A DNA stretch of 64,000 nucleotides from positions 248,001 through 312,000 of the forward strand of contig NZ_JACSDK010000009.1 of NCBI RefSeq assembly GCF_014925385.1, in the 5' to 3' direction. The stretch comes from Pelagibius marinus. GTDB taxonomy: Bacteria; Pseudomonadota; Alphaproteobacteria; Kiloniellales; Kiloniellaceae. Under the pieces are notes generated by a model, which saw only the letters and a program-made list of their open reading frames with translations, ran no database searches and was not told where the DNA came from. Positions 52,397-60,693 of this stretch are shown here, piece by piece; position 1 is the first letter of the stretch; each line of letters starts with the position of its first letter. A program made the position numbers and the translations under genes.

Positions 52397-52474
52397 GTAA
52401 TGCCTTCTCCTCCCCAGATTCTTTTCTTTGAGGATAGCCGTCCGATCACCGTCAGGCAAAGAGCGCAATAGGCG

Positions 52475-52482
52475 TTTCTTAT
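52475..52482. promoter_or_regulatory. TTTCTTAT motif in the galA/cupin divergent promoter
   Basis: The octamer lies 83-90 bases before the galA start. On the opposite strand it reads gTATAAGaaa, so it could instead be the -10 of the cupin gene. It is the third gallate-locus copy. Confidence 0.35.
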
Positions 52483-52564
52483 ACCGCCGACCCAGATTGA
52501 AGTGGCCGCTGCCCGATGGCCCCGGCGATAGTGTCCGGGCGGACTTAAAGGGAGGAATGCCGGC

Positions 52565-53860
52565 ATGGCCAGACTCGTCGGAGGGATCGGCGCCTCGCAC
52601 TCGCCGACCATCGGTTTCGCCAAGGACGCCGACAAGGCCGCCGACCCGGCCTGGGCGCCGATCTTCGTGGGCTTCGAGGAAATCAAGCGCTGGGTCAAGG
52701 CGCGGGACATCGACGTCCTCTTCATGATCTACAACGATCACATCTCCTCCTTCTTCTTCGACCACTACTCCGCCTTCGCGCTGGGCGTGGACGACAGCTA
52801 CGCGCCCGCCGACGAAGGCGGCGGCCCGCGCGACCTGCCGCCGCTGAAGGGACATGCGGCGCTGGCCCGCCACATCGCCTCGGCCCTGGTGGCCGACGAG
52901 TTCGACATGTCGTTCTTCCAGCACAAACCGCTGGACCACGGCTGCTTCTCGCCGCTGTCGATGATCGCCGACGCCGAAGACGGCTGGTCGGGCAGCATCG
53001 TGCCGCTGCAGGTCGGCGTGCTGCAGTTCCCCATCCCCAGCGCCAAACGCTGCTACCGGCTGGGACAGTCCCTGCGCAAGGCGGTGGAGAGCTTCCCCGA
53101 CGACGACCTGCCCGACGAATTGAAGGTCGCGGTCATGGCCACCGGCGGCCTGTCGCACCAGGTCCACGGCGAGCGCTGCGGCTTCAACAACGAAGACTGG
53201 GACGAGAAGTTCCTCGACCTGCTGGAGAACGACCCTGAGAAACTCGCCGGGATGCGCCTGGCGGACTATGCGGAGCTGGGCGGCCTGGAGGGCGCCGAGG
53301 TCATCATGTGGCTGATCATGCGCGGCGCGCTGTCGGACAGGGTGACGCGTGTGCACCGCACGACCTACCTGCCCTCCATGACCAACATCGCCACGGTGAT
53401 CTACGAGGACCAGGGCGACCGGCCCTCACTGCAGGAGGTAGAGGCCTATCGCCGGCACATGAACCACGAGCTGGCCGGCGTCGAGAAGCTGGAAGGCACC
53501 TACCCCTTCACCCTGGAACGCAGCCACAAGGCCTTCCGCGTGAACGACTTCCTGCACCGGCTCACGGAACCGGAGCACCGCAAGCGCTTTGTCGAGAATC
53601 CCGAGGCATTGTTCGAGGACTTCGGCCTCAGCGAGGAGGAACGCGACCTCATCCGCGAACGCAAGTGGATCGAGATGATCCGCTACGGGGTCAGCTTTTT
53701 CGTCATCGAGAAGATGGCCGCCGTCCTCGGCCGCTCCAACCCCGAGATCTACGCCGCCTTCCGCGGCAAGGACCTCGCGACCTTCCAGAAGTCGCGCAAG
53801 GTGGCGATGCAGTATTCGGTGGTCGGCGGCGACAAGGCCAGGGAGCTGGGCAAGCGCTAG
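52565..53860 (+). CDS. galA: Gallate dioxygenase (fused LigB-LigA type)
   Basis: A 431-residue extradiol dioxygenase that opens gallate to 4-oxalomesaconate with O2. The N-terminal LigB-type catalytic domain carries iron His12 (GIGASHSP) and His59 (IYNDHISSFFFDH); ATGGLSHQVHGERCG is also typical. The C-terminal ~130 residues are LigA-like (LHRLTEPEHRKRFVENPEAL), a fusion characteristic of GalA. ATG 52565 follows GGGAGG. It provides the input to galD, galB and galC. Confidence 0.93.
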   Translation: MARLVGGIGASHSPTIGFAKDADKAADPAWAPIFVGFEEIKRWVKARDIDVLFMIYNDHISSFFFDHYSAFALGVDDSYAPADEGGGPRDLPPLKGHAALARHIASALVADEFDMSFFQHKPLDHGCFSPLSMIADAEDGWSGSIVPLQVGVLQFPIPSAKRCYRLGQSLRKAVESFPDDDLPDELKVAVMATGGLSHQVHGERCGFNNEDWDEKFLDLLENDPEKLAGMRLADYAELGGLEGAEVIMWLIMRGALSDRVTRVHRTTYLPSMTNIATVIYEDQGDRPSLQEVEAYRRHMNHELAGVEKLEGTYPFTLERSHKAFRVNDFLHRLTEPEHRKRFVENPEALFEDFGLSEEERDLIRERKWIEMIRYGVSFFVIEKMAAVLGRSNPEIYAAFRGKDLATFQKSRKVAMQYSVVGGDKARELGKR

Positions 53861-54990
53861 GGCTTTGCTTCGCGCTGCTGGGCCTCGCGCGCCAGCGCCG
53901 CCAGGCGGTAGAAGCCGTGCGCCATCTTCGAATAGGGCGTCAGCAGGAAGAAGGCGAGCACCGATCCCAGGTGCAGCGCCAGCAGCCAGGACACCGCCCC
54001 AGTGCCGATAGCCGTGCCGCTGGCCGCGTAGAGCACCAGGCCCGACAGGCTGACGAAGAACAGCAGCAGCACGAAAGCCATCTCGCCGCCCCAGACACGC
54101 GGGGCGCCTAGGTCGCGCTCGCCCCTGGCCTTCAGCATGGCGAGACGCAGGGTGCCGAGACACAGCAGCAGGCCGCCTGACAGGCCGAGCAGCTTGGGCA
54201 GGCTGAAGAGGCCGTAAGGTGCCGGCATATCGAAGAGATAGTGCATCAGCGTCGCGACACTGGTCGCGGCAAAGCACAGCAGGAAACCGTAGAGCGTCGC
54301 CTGGTGGGCGAAGCGCCGCTCGTTGGAATAGCGGTCGCCCTTCTCGAAATTACAGCCCTGCCCCTGGCCGCCGTCGAGGTTGCGCAGCACCGCCGCGTCC
54401 TTGAAGGCCGCGACCAGGTGGCGTCCGCGCAAGGGGCTGCCGCCGACTTCGCGCCAGTAGCGCCGGAGCCCCACGGCCAGCGCGGCCAGCGGCAGCAGGA
54501 AGGCCGGCAGGAAGACCGCCACCATGGCGTTGTGCGACAGGAAGGCGTAGAAGCCCTGCCCCGCCTCCGGGCGCAGCGACTGGATGAGCAGCAGCAGGAA
54601 GGCAAAGCCGGTGACCAGGGCGGCCGCGACCGCCACGCCGTGGCGGTGGAAGACGCGGCCCAGCGCCGCCGGCCAGGCGCAGCGGGACCAGCTGTCCTGG
54701 CGGACCTCGGCCAGGATGCCGGGCACGTTGAGGTCGAACTCGTGGGGCGCTGTGTACTGGCAGGAATAGTAGCAGCCCCGGCAGTTGTGGCAGAGGTTGG
54801 CGAGCTGGGTCATGTCGCCGTCGCTGAAGGCCTTCTGCCGCGTCATCGCCGGAAAGACGGCGCAGAAGCCCTCGCAGTAGCGGCAGGCGTTGCAGATCTC
54901 GATCTGGCGGCGCGCCTCGGCAAGGGCCGCTTCGCCTTCGGCATCGCCGGCGAACTGCAGGAGAGATGGAGTGGCTGCGTCAGAGGACAT
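53857..54990 (-). CDS. tcuB: Tricarballylate utilization protein B (Fe-S/heme membrane protein)
   Basis: A 377-residue membrane protein with two N-terminal Fe-S cysteine groups (ICNACRYCEGFCAVFPA and LCHNCRGCYYSCQYTAPHEF) and about six hydrophobic segments after residue 110. TcuB reoxidises the FADH2 of TcuA and passes electrons to the quinone pool. It overlaps tcuA by 11 bases and converges with galA (4-base overlap). Confidence 0.92.
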   Translation of the reverse strand: MSSDAATPSLLQFAGDAEGEAALAEARRQIEICNACRYCEGFCAVFPAMTRQKAFSDGDMTQLANLCHNCRGCYYSCQYTAPHEFDLNVPGILAEVRQDSWSRCAWPAALGRVFHRHGVAVAAALVTGFAFLLLLIQSLRPEAGQGFYAFLSHNAMVAVFLPAFLLPLAALAVGLRRYWREVGGSPLRGRHLVAAFKDAAVLRNLDGGQGQGCNFEKGDRYSNERRFAHQATLYGFLLCFAATSVATLMHYLFDMPAPYGLFSLPKLLGLSGGLLLCLGTLRLAMLKARGERDLGAPRVWGGEMAFVLLLFFVSLSGLVLYAASGTAIGTGAVSWLLALHLGSVLAFFLLTPYSKMAHGFYRLAALAREAQQREAKP

Positions 54991-56392
54991 GATCGGCCGC
55001 CTCCCTGCCGGCGATGCGCCCGAAGACGGTGCCGATGGTCATGCCGAAGCCGGCGAGATAACCCTCGCCCAGCACGTTGCCCGCCATGATCTCGCCGGCC
55101 GCCCAGATATTGGCGTAGCGGCCGTTCTGGCCGGTGACCCGCGCCGTCTCGTCGACCTTGAGGCCCAGGTAGGTGAAGGTGACGCCGGGGCGCAGCAGGT
55201 AGCCGTAGTAGGGCGGCGTATCGAGGGGCCGCGCCCAGTTCGTCTTCTCCGGCGAGACCCCCTCGGTCGCCAGCCCGTCCAGTTCGGTGGGATGGAACGT
55301 CCCTTCCCGGCAGGCCCGGTTGAAGCCCTCGACCGTCTCCTTCAGCGCCGGCGCCGGCAGGCCCAGGCGCTGGGCCAGCCCCTCGATGGTCTCCGCCTTG
55401 ACCGGCGGGAAGACCGTGGGCATGAAGAGGTCGATGCTCTTGTGGTCGATGATCGCGTAAGCCATCTGGTCGGGCTGCGCCGCCACCAGCCGCCCCCAGA
55501 TGGCGTAGCGCTTCGGCCAGACGTCCTCGCCTTCGTCGTAGAAGCGCTGGCCGTCCCTGTTCACGACGATGGAGAAGGGCACGCAGTCGATGCGCGTGGC
55601 GATGCCGCCGTCGTACTTCGGCGCGCGCCCGTCGATGGCGACCGCGTGGCACTGGGTCGGATCGCCGATGCTCTCCGCGCCCTGGTCCAGAAGGTCCTTC
55701 AAGACCACGCCCCTGTTGTAGGGCGTGCCGCGGATCAGGAAGTTGCGCGCCGAGGGTCCCCAGGCGCGCGCCAGCCAGTCGATGTCGGCCTGGAAGCCGC
55801 CGGCGGCCAGGACCACCGCCTTGCCTTCGACCCGCAGCGTCTCGCCGCCCAGCTCGACCTCCACATGGGTGAAGCGGCCGTCCTCGAGTCCGACATGGAC
55901 GACCTGGGCCTCGTAGACGGCGCGCACGCCCAGGTCCTCGGCCGTGTTGTAGTAGGCGTTGACCAGGGCCTTGCCGCCACCCAGGAAAAAGGCGTTGGTC
56001 CGCGACAGGGAGAGGGTGCCGGAAAGCGAGGGCTGGAAGCGCACGCCGTGGGCCTCCATCCAGGGCAGGCAGGCCTCGGACTCGCGGATGGCCATGCGCG
56101 CGAGGCCCTCGTCGGTCTTGCCCTTGGTCACCACCAGCAGATCCTGGAAGTACTCCTCTTCCTCGTAGGTATCGGTCAGCACCGAGAGCGGGCCGCGGTG
56201 CATGCAGCGGAAGTTGCGGGTATGGCGGCTGTTGCCGCCGCGGTAGGGCTTCGGCGCGCCTTCGAGGATCAGCACGGAAGCACCCTTCTCCGCCGCCGTG
56301 ATGGCGGCGCAGAGCGCCGCGTTGCCGCCGCCCACCACCACCACATCCCAGGTGGTCTCAACTAGGGATCTTCCGACCATCTCACCGTCCAT
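54980..56392 (-). CDS. tcuA: FAD-dependent tricarballylate dehydrogenase
   Basis: A 470-residue flavoprotein of the fumarate reductase/succinate dehydrogenase family. The FAD motif VVVVGGGNAALCAAITAAEK is at the N-terminus, GGGKALVNAYYNTAEDLGV is in the middle, and IWAAGEIMAGNVLGEGYLAG is near the C-terminus. TcuA oxidises tricarballylate to cis-aconitate. The adjoining tcuB supports this over other KSDD-like flavoproteins. The start ATG 56392 lies 39 bases after the gntR stop. Confidence 0.9.
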   Translation of the reverse strand: MDGEMVGRSLVETTWDVVVVGGGNAALCAAITAAEKGASVLILEGAPKPYRGGNSRHTRNFRCMHRGPLSVLTDTYEEEEYFQDLLVVTKGKTDEGLARMAIRESEACLPWMEAHGVRFQPSLSGTLSLSRTNAFFLGGGKALVNAYYNTAEDLGVRAVYEAQVVHVGLEDGRFTHVEVELGGETLRVEGKAVVLAAGGFQADIDWLARAWGPSARNFLIRGTPYNRGVVLKDLLDQGAESIGDPTQCHAVAIDGRAPKYDGGIATRIDCVPFSIVVNRDGQRFYDEGEDVWPKRYAIWGRLVAAQPDQMAYAIIDHKSIDLFMPTVFPPVKAETIEGLAQRLGLPAPALKETVEGFNRACREGTFHPTELDGLATEGVSPEKTNWARPLDTPPYYGYLLRPGVTFTYLGLKVDETARVTGQNGRYANIWAAGEIMAGNVLGEGYLAGFGMTIGTVFGRIAGREAADHVL

Positions 56393-56431
56393 GAAGGGCA
56401 GGTCAGCGCAGCGCGGGCCGTCGCCGGATCG

Positions 56432-57121
56432 TCAGCCGTGCGGGAGCACGACGGTGCGCAGCTGGCGCAGGCGCGCACGGTGCGCCGCCTCGATGTGCCG
56501 GCGCATGACCTCTTCGGCCTTGGCGGCGTCACGGGCGCGCAGGGCGTCCAGAACCTCCGCATGCTCGGCCACGGCCTCGCGCACGCGGTCCGACTCGGAG
56601 AGGGTCGAGCGCCCGAGGATCAGCAGCGTCTTCTCCAGGCTGTTCACCGACCGGGTGAGGTAGCGGTTGCGGGCCGCGTCCAGGAGCGTGCGGTGGAACT
56701 GCTTGTTGAGCGCGTAGCTGCGCAGTCCGTCGCGCTCGGCCGCGCGCAGCTCCTCGTTCAGGGCTTCCAGCTCGGCGATCTCGACGTCCGAGGCGGCACG
56801 CGCCGCCAGCCGCGCGGCCGTGCCTTCCAGCACCGCGCGCATCTCGTAGAGCTCCATCACCTCCGCGTAGTCGAGGGTGCGGATGGTCGCGCCGACCCGC
56901 GGCACGTGGACAACCAGGCCGTCCGCCTCCAGCTGCCGGATGGCGTCGCGCACCGGCGTGCGGCTGATGCCCAGGCGGTTGGCCAGCTCGACCTCGCGCA
57001 GCCGGGTGCCCGGCAGCAGGGCGCCGGAGGCGATCTCGTCGAGCAGCCGCTGGTAGGCGGTCTTCCCCTGCAGCGCCTCGGGCGCGGGGGCGGCGATCTT
57101 GTTGGCGCGTGGCGCGGCCAA
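56432..57121 (-). CDS. GntR family (FCD) regulator of the tcu/prpF module
   Basis: A 229-residue FCD regulator. HTH: LREVELANRLGISRTPVRDA; ligand domain residues ~85-215 with LNKQFHRTLLDAARNRYL and AEHAEVLDALRARD. I chose TTG 57121, which has GGAGAGG upstream; the open frame continues to TTG 57169, but those codons include the operator TTGTATACAA and look non-coding. It lies between prpF and tcuA and probably represses both through the 18-base sites at 57140-57157 and 58382-58399. Confidence 0.88.
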   Translation of the reverse strand: MAAPRANKIAAPAPEALQGKTAYQRLLDEIASGALLPGTRLREVELANRLGISRTPVRDAIRQLEADGLVVHVPRVGATIRTLDYAEVMELYEMRAVLEGTAARLAARAASDVEIAELEALNEELRAAERDGLRSYALNKQFHRTLLDAARNRYLTRSVNSLEKTLLILGRSTLSESDRVREAVAEHAEVLDALRARDAAKAEEVMRRHIEAAHRARLRQLRTVVLPHG

Positions 57122-57139
57122 GGTTACCTCTCCTACTTT

Positions 57140-57157
57140 TTGTATTCTCTTGTATAC
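57140..57157 (-). promoter_or_regulatory. GntR operator upstream of gntR-tcuAB
   Basis: On the minus strand GTATACAAGAGAATACAA agrees in 16 of 18 bases with the site before prpF (58382-58399). Both repeat ATACAA with 9-base periodicity, and here it also forms the palindrome TTGTATACAA (57150-57159). It lies 19 bases before the gntR start. Confidence 0.72.
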
Positions 57158-57223
57158 AATATTAGGCAACGCGGTTCAAGGCTTCCAGGGCCCTGAAATA
57201 GCGCAATTTTTTCCGAAGCTGGC

Positions 57224-58312
57224 TCAGCCCGCCCAGACGGCGCCGGGCACATAGATCTCGCCGCGCGCCAGCAGCCGCGCCGTGCGCAGCAGCCCGGCCG
57301 AGCGCAGCTCGAAGGCCCCGTCCTTCATCTCGTAGTCGACGGTGACGTCGATCCTGCCGGAGGCATGCTCGATGGTGACCACGGCGGGCTGGCCCTGCGC
57401 CGGCTCGGCCAGCCCCTCGGCCACGGTGCCGGGGGTGAGCGTGCAGGAGGCCAGGCACTGGGAGCCTGTCACCGCCATGCTGGGGTGGCAGTTCCAGGGC
57501 ATGAAGTAGCGCGCCGAGATGGTGCCGCCCTCGCGCGCCTTGGAGAGGATGCCGAACTTCGGGGTCACCGACTTGGAGACGTCGCCCAGGCCCATCATCT
57601 CGCCGGCCTTGCGGCGGATCGGCTCCATGCGCGCGTAGAAATCCTTGTTGGCGTCCAGCTCCTCGCGGGTCTCATAGCCGGTGAGGCCGAAGTCCGCCGC
57701 CCGCGCGATGACCATGGGCATGGCGACGTCCATGCAGGTCACCTCGATGCCGTCGATTTCCTCGCGCAGCTTGCCGGTGGGCAGGAGGGCCCCGCAGCTC
57801 GAGCCCACCACGTCCATGAAGTTCAGCAGCACCGGCGCCGCGGTGCCGGGCACGCCGTCGATCGCCGCCTCGCCCTCGTACTGCACCTTACCGCCCGGCG
57901 TCTGCACCACGGCCTCGACCAGGGCGCCGGTGTTGACGGCGTGGATACGGATGCGGGTCTCGCCGTCGGCGGGCTCGAAGAGGCCCAGCTCGATCGAGGC
58001 CGGGCCGACGCCGGAGAGCATGTTCCCGCAGGTCGGCTTGTAGTCGACGAGGCGCTCCTCCACCGCCACCTGGCCAAAGAAGTAGTCGATGTCGGCGTCC
58101 TCGCGCTCCGACCTGCTCAGCATGACGACCTTGGTGGTCACCGCGGCACCGCCGCCGATGCCGTCGATGTTCAGCGGGTGGCCGGCGCCCACGGCAGCGA
58201 TCAGCACCTGCGAGAGGTCGTCGAGGTCCTGCGGCAGGTCGGCGCGCTTGAAATAGGGGCCGCGCGAGGTGCCGCCGCGCATGAAGAGGAACGGGATAGC
58301 CGTTTGGGTCAT
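57224..58312 (-). CDS. PrpF family isomerase (aconitate or 4-oxalomesaconate type)
   Basis: A 362-residue PrpF-fold protein paralogous to galD: FLFMRGGTSRGPYFKRADLP, NIDGIGGGAAVTTKVVMLS, KPTCGNMLSGVGPASIELG and NCHPSMAVTGSQCLA. In this setting with tcuAB it could interconvert cis- and trans-aconitate or a related tricarboxylate rather than serve gallate. The substrate is not provable by sequence reading. It is flanked by two copies of the same operator and follows gltS by 113 bases. Confidence 0.87.
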   Translation of the reverse strand: MTQTAIPFLFMRGGTSRGPYFKRADLPQDLDDLSQVLIAAVGAGHPLNIDGIGGGAAVTTKVVMLSRSEREDADIDYFFGQVAVEERLVDYKPTCGNMLSGVGPASIELGLFEPADGETRIRIHAVNTGALVEAVVQTPGGKVQYEGEAAIDGVPGTAAPVLLNFMDVVGSSCGALLPTGKLREEIDGIEVTCMDVAMPMVIARAADFGLTGYETREELDANKDFYARMEPIRRKAGEMMGLGDVSKSVTPKFGILSKAREGGTISARYFMPWNCHPSMAVTGSQCLASCTLTPGTVAEGLAEPAQGQPAVVTIEHASGRIDVTVDYEMKDGAFELRSAGLLRTARLLARGEIYVPGAVWAG

Positions 58313-58381
58313 GAAGCGAGGTTTCCCATTGAGACCGCAGAAGCCGCCGGCGCCCGGCGCCGAGGCCTGGTGTTATTGTCG

Positions 58382-58399
58382 GTATACAAGCGGATACAA
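58382..58399 (+). promoter_or_regulatory. GntR operator upstream of prpF
   Basis: GTATACAAGCGGATACAA, in the 113-base gap between the gltS stop and the prpF start. It differs from the gntR-proximal site in only two bases, which links prpF and gntR-tcuAB to one regulator. Confidence 0.72.
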
Positions 58400-58425
58400 T
58401 AAGGGGCGTCAAGGCGCGGATCGGC

Positions 58426-59637
58426 TCAAAATGCCTGCATGAACTCCATGCCGAGGAAGGTCTTGATGACAAGGGCGTTCAAGAGGTCGAGAAAGAAGGC
58501 GCCGACCAGGGGCACCACCAGGAAAGCCTTCGGAGAAGGGCCGTATTTCGAGGTCACGGCGTTCATATTGGCAATGCCGACGGGCGTCGCCCCCATGCCC
58601 AGACCCGAGAAGCCGGCGGCCATGACGGCGGCGTCGTAGGTCCGACCCATCACCCGGAAGACGATGAAGACGGCAAAGAGGGTGATCACGGCCATCTGGG
58701 CGAAAAGGATCAGCAGGATCGGCCCCACGGCCCCGGCCAGGACCCAGAGCTGCATGCTCATCAGGCTCATGGCGAGGAAGAGCTGCAGGCTCAACTCGGC
58801 GACGCGGTCGCGCGTAACCGGTTCGAGCCTGATCTTCAGCAGGTCGGCGCCGTTGACGATGACGATGCCCACCAGCATGGCGGTCAGGAAGCCCGGCAAG
58901 GTGACGCCGCGCGAGAAGAGGAACTGGTTCACTAGGTCGCCCGCCTCCACGCAGACGGCGAGCAGCATCAACGTGCCCAGTGTCGAGGAGATCGGCGGCA
59001 GGCTCTGCGTCGCCGCCGGTTCTGCCGCCGCGGCCGGGCCGCCCCGGGGCTCTTGCCGGCAGGCCGCCTGCAGCTTGTTCTGCTTGATCAGGCGCTCGGC
59101 GATGGGGCCGCCGATGAGCCCGCCGGCGATGAGCCCGAAGGTGGCGAAGGCGATGCCGATCTCCCTGGCGTTCCGCAGCCCCGCCTCCTCCGCCACGGCG
59201 CCCCAGGCGATCGCGGTGCCGTGCCCGCCGGCCAGGGAGACGCTGCCGCCGAAGAGGCCGTAGCCCGGAGGCGCGCTGAAGGCCAGGGCGAGGAGGACGC
59301 CGGTCGTGTTCTGCAGGATCAGCAGGACGGCCGCCGCGAGCAGCAGGATCACCAGCGCCGCACCACCCTGCTTCAAGAGGCTCATCCGGGCCGAGAGGCC
59401 GATGGTCGAGAAGAAGGTCAGCAGCAACAGATCGCGCAGGCGGGTGTCGAAGTGGATGGTGACGTCAAAGACGTAGTAGATGACCGTGACCGTCAGGCTG
59501 CACAGCAGCCCCCCGGTGACGGCGACCGGAATGCTGTAGCGCTCCAGGAAGGCGACTTTCCTGTTGATGAAGGTTCCGGCAAACCAGACGGCGACGGCCA
59601 GGACGACGATGTTCGCGCCGCCGATCGTGTACTCCAT
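58426..59637 (-). CDS. gltS: Sodium/glutamate-type symporter
   Basis: A 403-residue polytopic membrane protein of the GltS family with about ten segments and the two glycine-rich re-entrant loops (GGHGTAIAWGAVAEE and GLGMGATPVGIANMNAV). The family transports glutamate with sodium. Next to prpF and tcuAB it may instead, or also, carry a tricarboxylate, because the usual TcuC carrier is absent. A poorly conserved Ala/Pro/Glu-rich cytoplasmic loop lies near residues 190-215. Confidence 0.9.
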   Translation of the reverse strand: MEYTIGGANIVVLAVAVWFAGTFINRKVAFLERYSIPVAVTGGLLCSLTVTVIYYVFDVTIHFDTRLRDLLLLTFFSTIGLSARMSLLKQGGAALVILLLAAAVLLILQNTTGVLLALAFSAPPGYGLFGGSVSLAGGHGTAIAWGAVAEEAGLRNAREIGIAFATFGLIAGGLIGGPIAERLIKQNKLQAACRQEPRGGPAAAAEPAATQSLPPISSTLGTLMLLAVCVEAGDLVNQFLFSRGVTLPGFLTAMLVGIVIVNGADLLKIRLEPVTRDRVAELSLQLFLAMSLMSMQLWVLAGAVGPILLILFAQMAVITLFAVFIVFRVMGRTYDAAVMAAGFSGLGMGATPVGIANMNAVTSKYGPSPKAFLVVPLVGAFFLDLLNALVIKTFLGMEFMQAF

Positions 59638-59934
59638 CCACCACCGCTCCGTGCGATCGGATCCCGCGCCTAGAATGCAGCAGGCGCCATAGCGGTGCCA
59701 GGGTCATCTGCGAAGGAGCATCGAACACCGGCGCGCTTCGGCGGCGTCAGTCGATTGGATGCCCCGCCGCCGTTCTGCCCCGACTGCCGACATTCCAAAG
59801 CCGCCCAGAAGGGCACCAAGACGGCACAAAAGCAGTCTTTTCCCCGAAATTGGCGCATTTTTGGATTTAGGTTCAGGCTCGTTTCGTCGACAATAGGGGC
59901 CTGATTTCAAAGCTGGGCCTTCGAGGGGTTTACG

Positions 59935-60693
59935 GTGAGCAGCGCAGACGATCACAGGGGCGACGATCACAGGGGCGACGACCGCAGGGGAAACGGCAGC
60001 GGCCCCCTGACCACCCGCGTCCAGGCGGCGATCGAGAACATGATCATGAACGGCGAGCTGCGCGGCGGGGACAGGGTGAACGAGATCGCCCTGTCCGAGA
60101 AGTTCGGCACCAGCCGGGGTCCCCTGCGCGAAGCCTGCCGGGCCCTGGCCCAGGAAGGCCTGCTGGTCGCCATCCCCAACCGCGGCGTCTTCGTGCGCGA
60201 GCTCGACCTGCGCGAAGCCCTGGAGGTCTACGATATCCGCTCCGCCCTCGACGAGCTGATGGGCCGCCTGATCGCCGACCAGGCAACGGACGCACAGATC
60301 ACCTCACTTTTCGAGCTGGTGGACAAGATGGACCGCGCCGCCGCCGAGCGCGACCTGGAGAGCTACTATCCGGCGAACCTGGAATTCCACAACGCCCTGC
60401 TGGCCTACGCCAACAACCGTCGCCTGGAGCGTCTCTACAAGAGCCTGATCAAGGAGCTGCACCTCTTCCGGCGCAAGGGCCTGCTGCAGTCCGGCTCCAT
60501 GCGGATCTCCAACGAGGAGCACCGCCAGATCGTCGAGGCCATCGCCTCGCGCGACCCCATCGCCGCGGGCGTTTCGATGAAAAGTCACGTGCTGGCCGCC
60601 AAGCACCGCCTGCTGGCCGCCATGGAGGCCGAACGCGCCCAGGAACTTGCCGCGGCGCGCCAGACCTCCGCCTCCCAGCGGCGCGGCGTTTAG
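59935..60693 (+). CDS. GntR family (FCD) transcriptional regulator with repeat N-terminus
   Basis: A 252-residue regulator. The N-terminus contains three tandem five-residue units (DDHRG, DDHRG, DDRRG) from a 15-base DNA repeat. An HTH follows (residues ~30-90, VNEIALSEKFGTSRGPLREA) and then an FCD domain with NLEFHNALLAYANNRRLERL. GTG 59935 is the only plausible start. It is divergent from gltS and converges with the crotonase gene (4-base overlap). Its target is probably gltS or the CoA module. Confidence 0.88.
   Translation: MSSADDHRGDDHRGDDRRGNGSGPLTTRVQAAIENMIMNGELRGGDRVNEIALSEKFGTSRGPLREACRALAQEGLLVAIPNRGVFVRELDLREALEVYDIRSALDELMGRLIADQATDAQITSLFELVDKMDRAAAERDLESYYPANLEFHNALLAYANNRRLERLYKSLIKELHLFRRKGLLQSGSMRISNEEHRQIVEAIASRDPIAAGVSMKSHVLAAKHRLLAAMEAERAQELAAARQTSASQRRGV
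59946..59990 (+). repeat. Three tandem 15-bp repeats inside gntR
   Basis: Units 59946-59960, 59961-59975 and 59976-59990 share the pattern CGACGATCACAGGGG; the first differs at its first base and the third at two positions. They are in frame and encode the hydrophilic N-terminal extension. Copy number may vary by slippage. Confidence 0.8.

Noticed and set aside
57122-57169. Longer GntR start at TTG 57169
   Set aside because: The added codons consist of the operator sequence, and the ribosome site GGAGAGG directly precedes TTG 57121.
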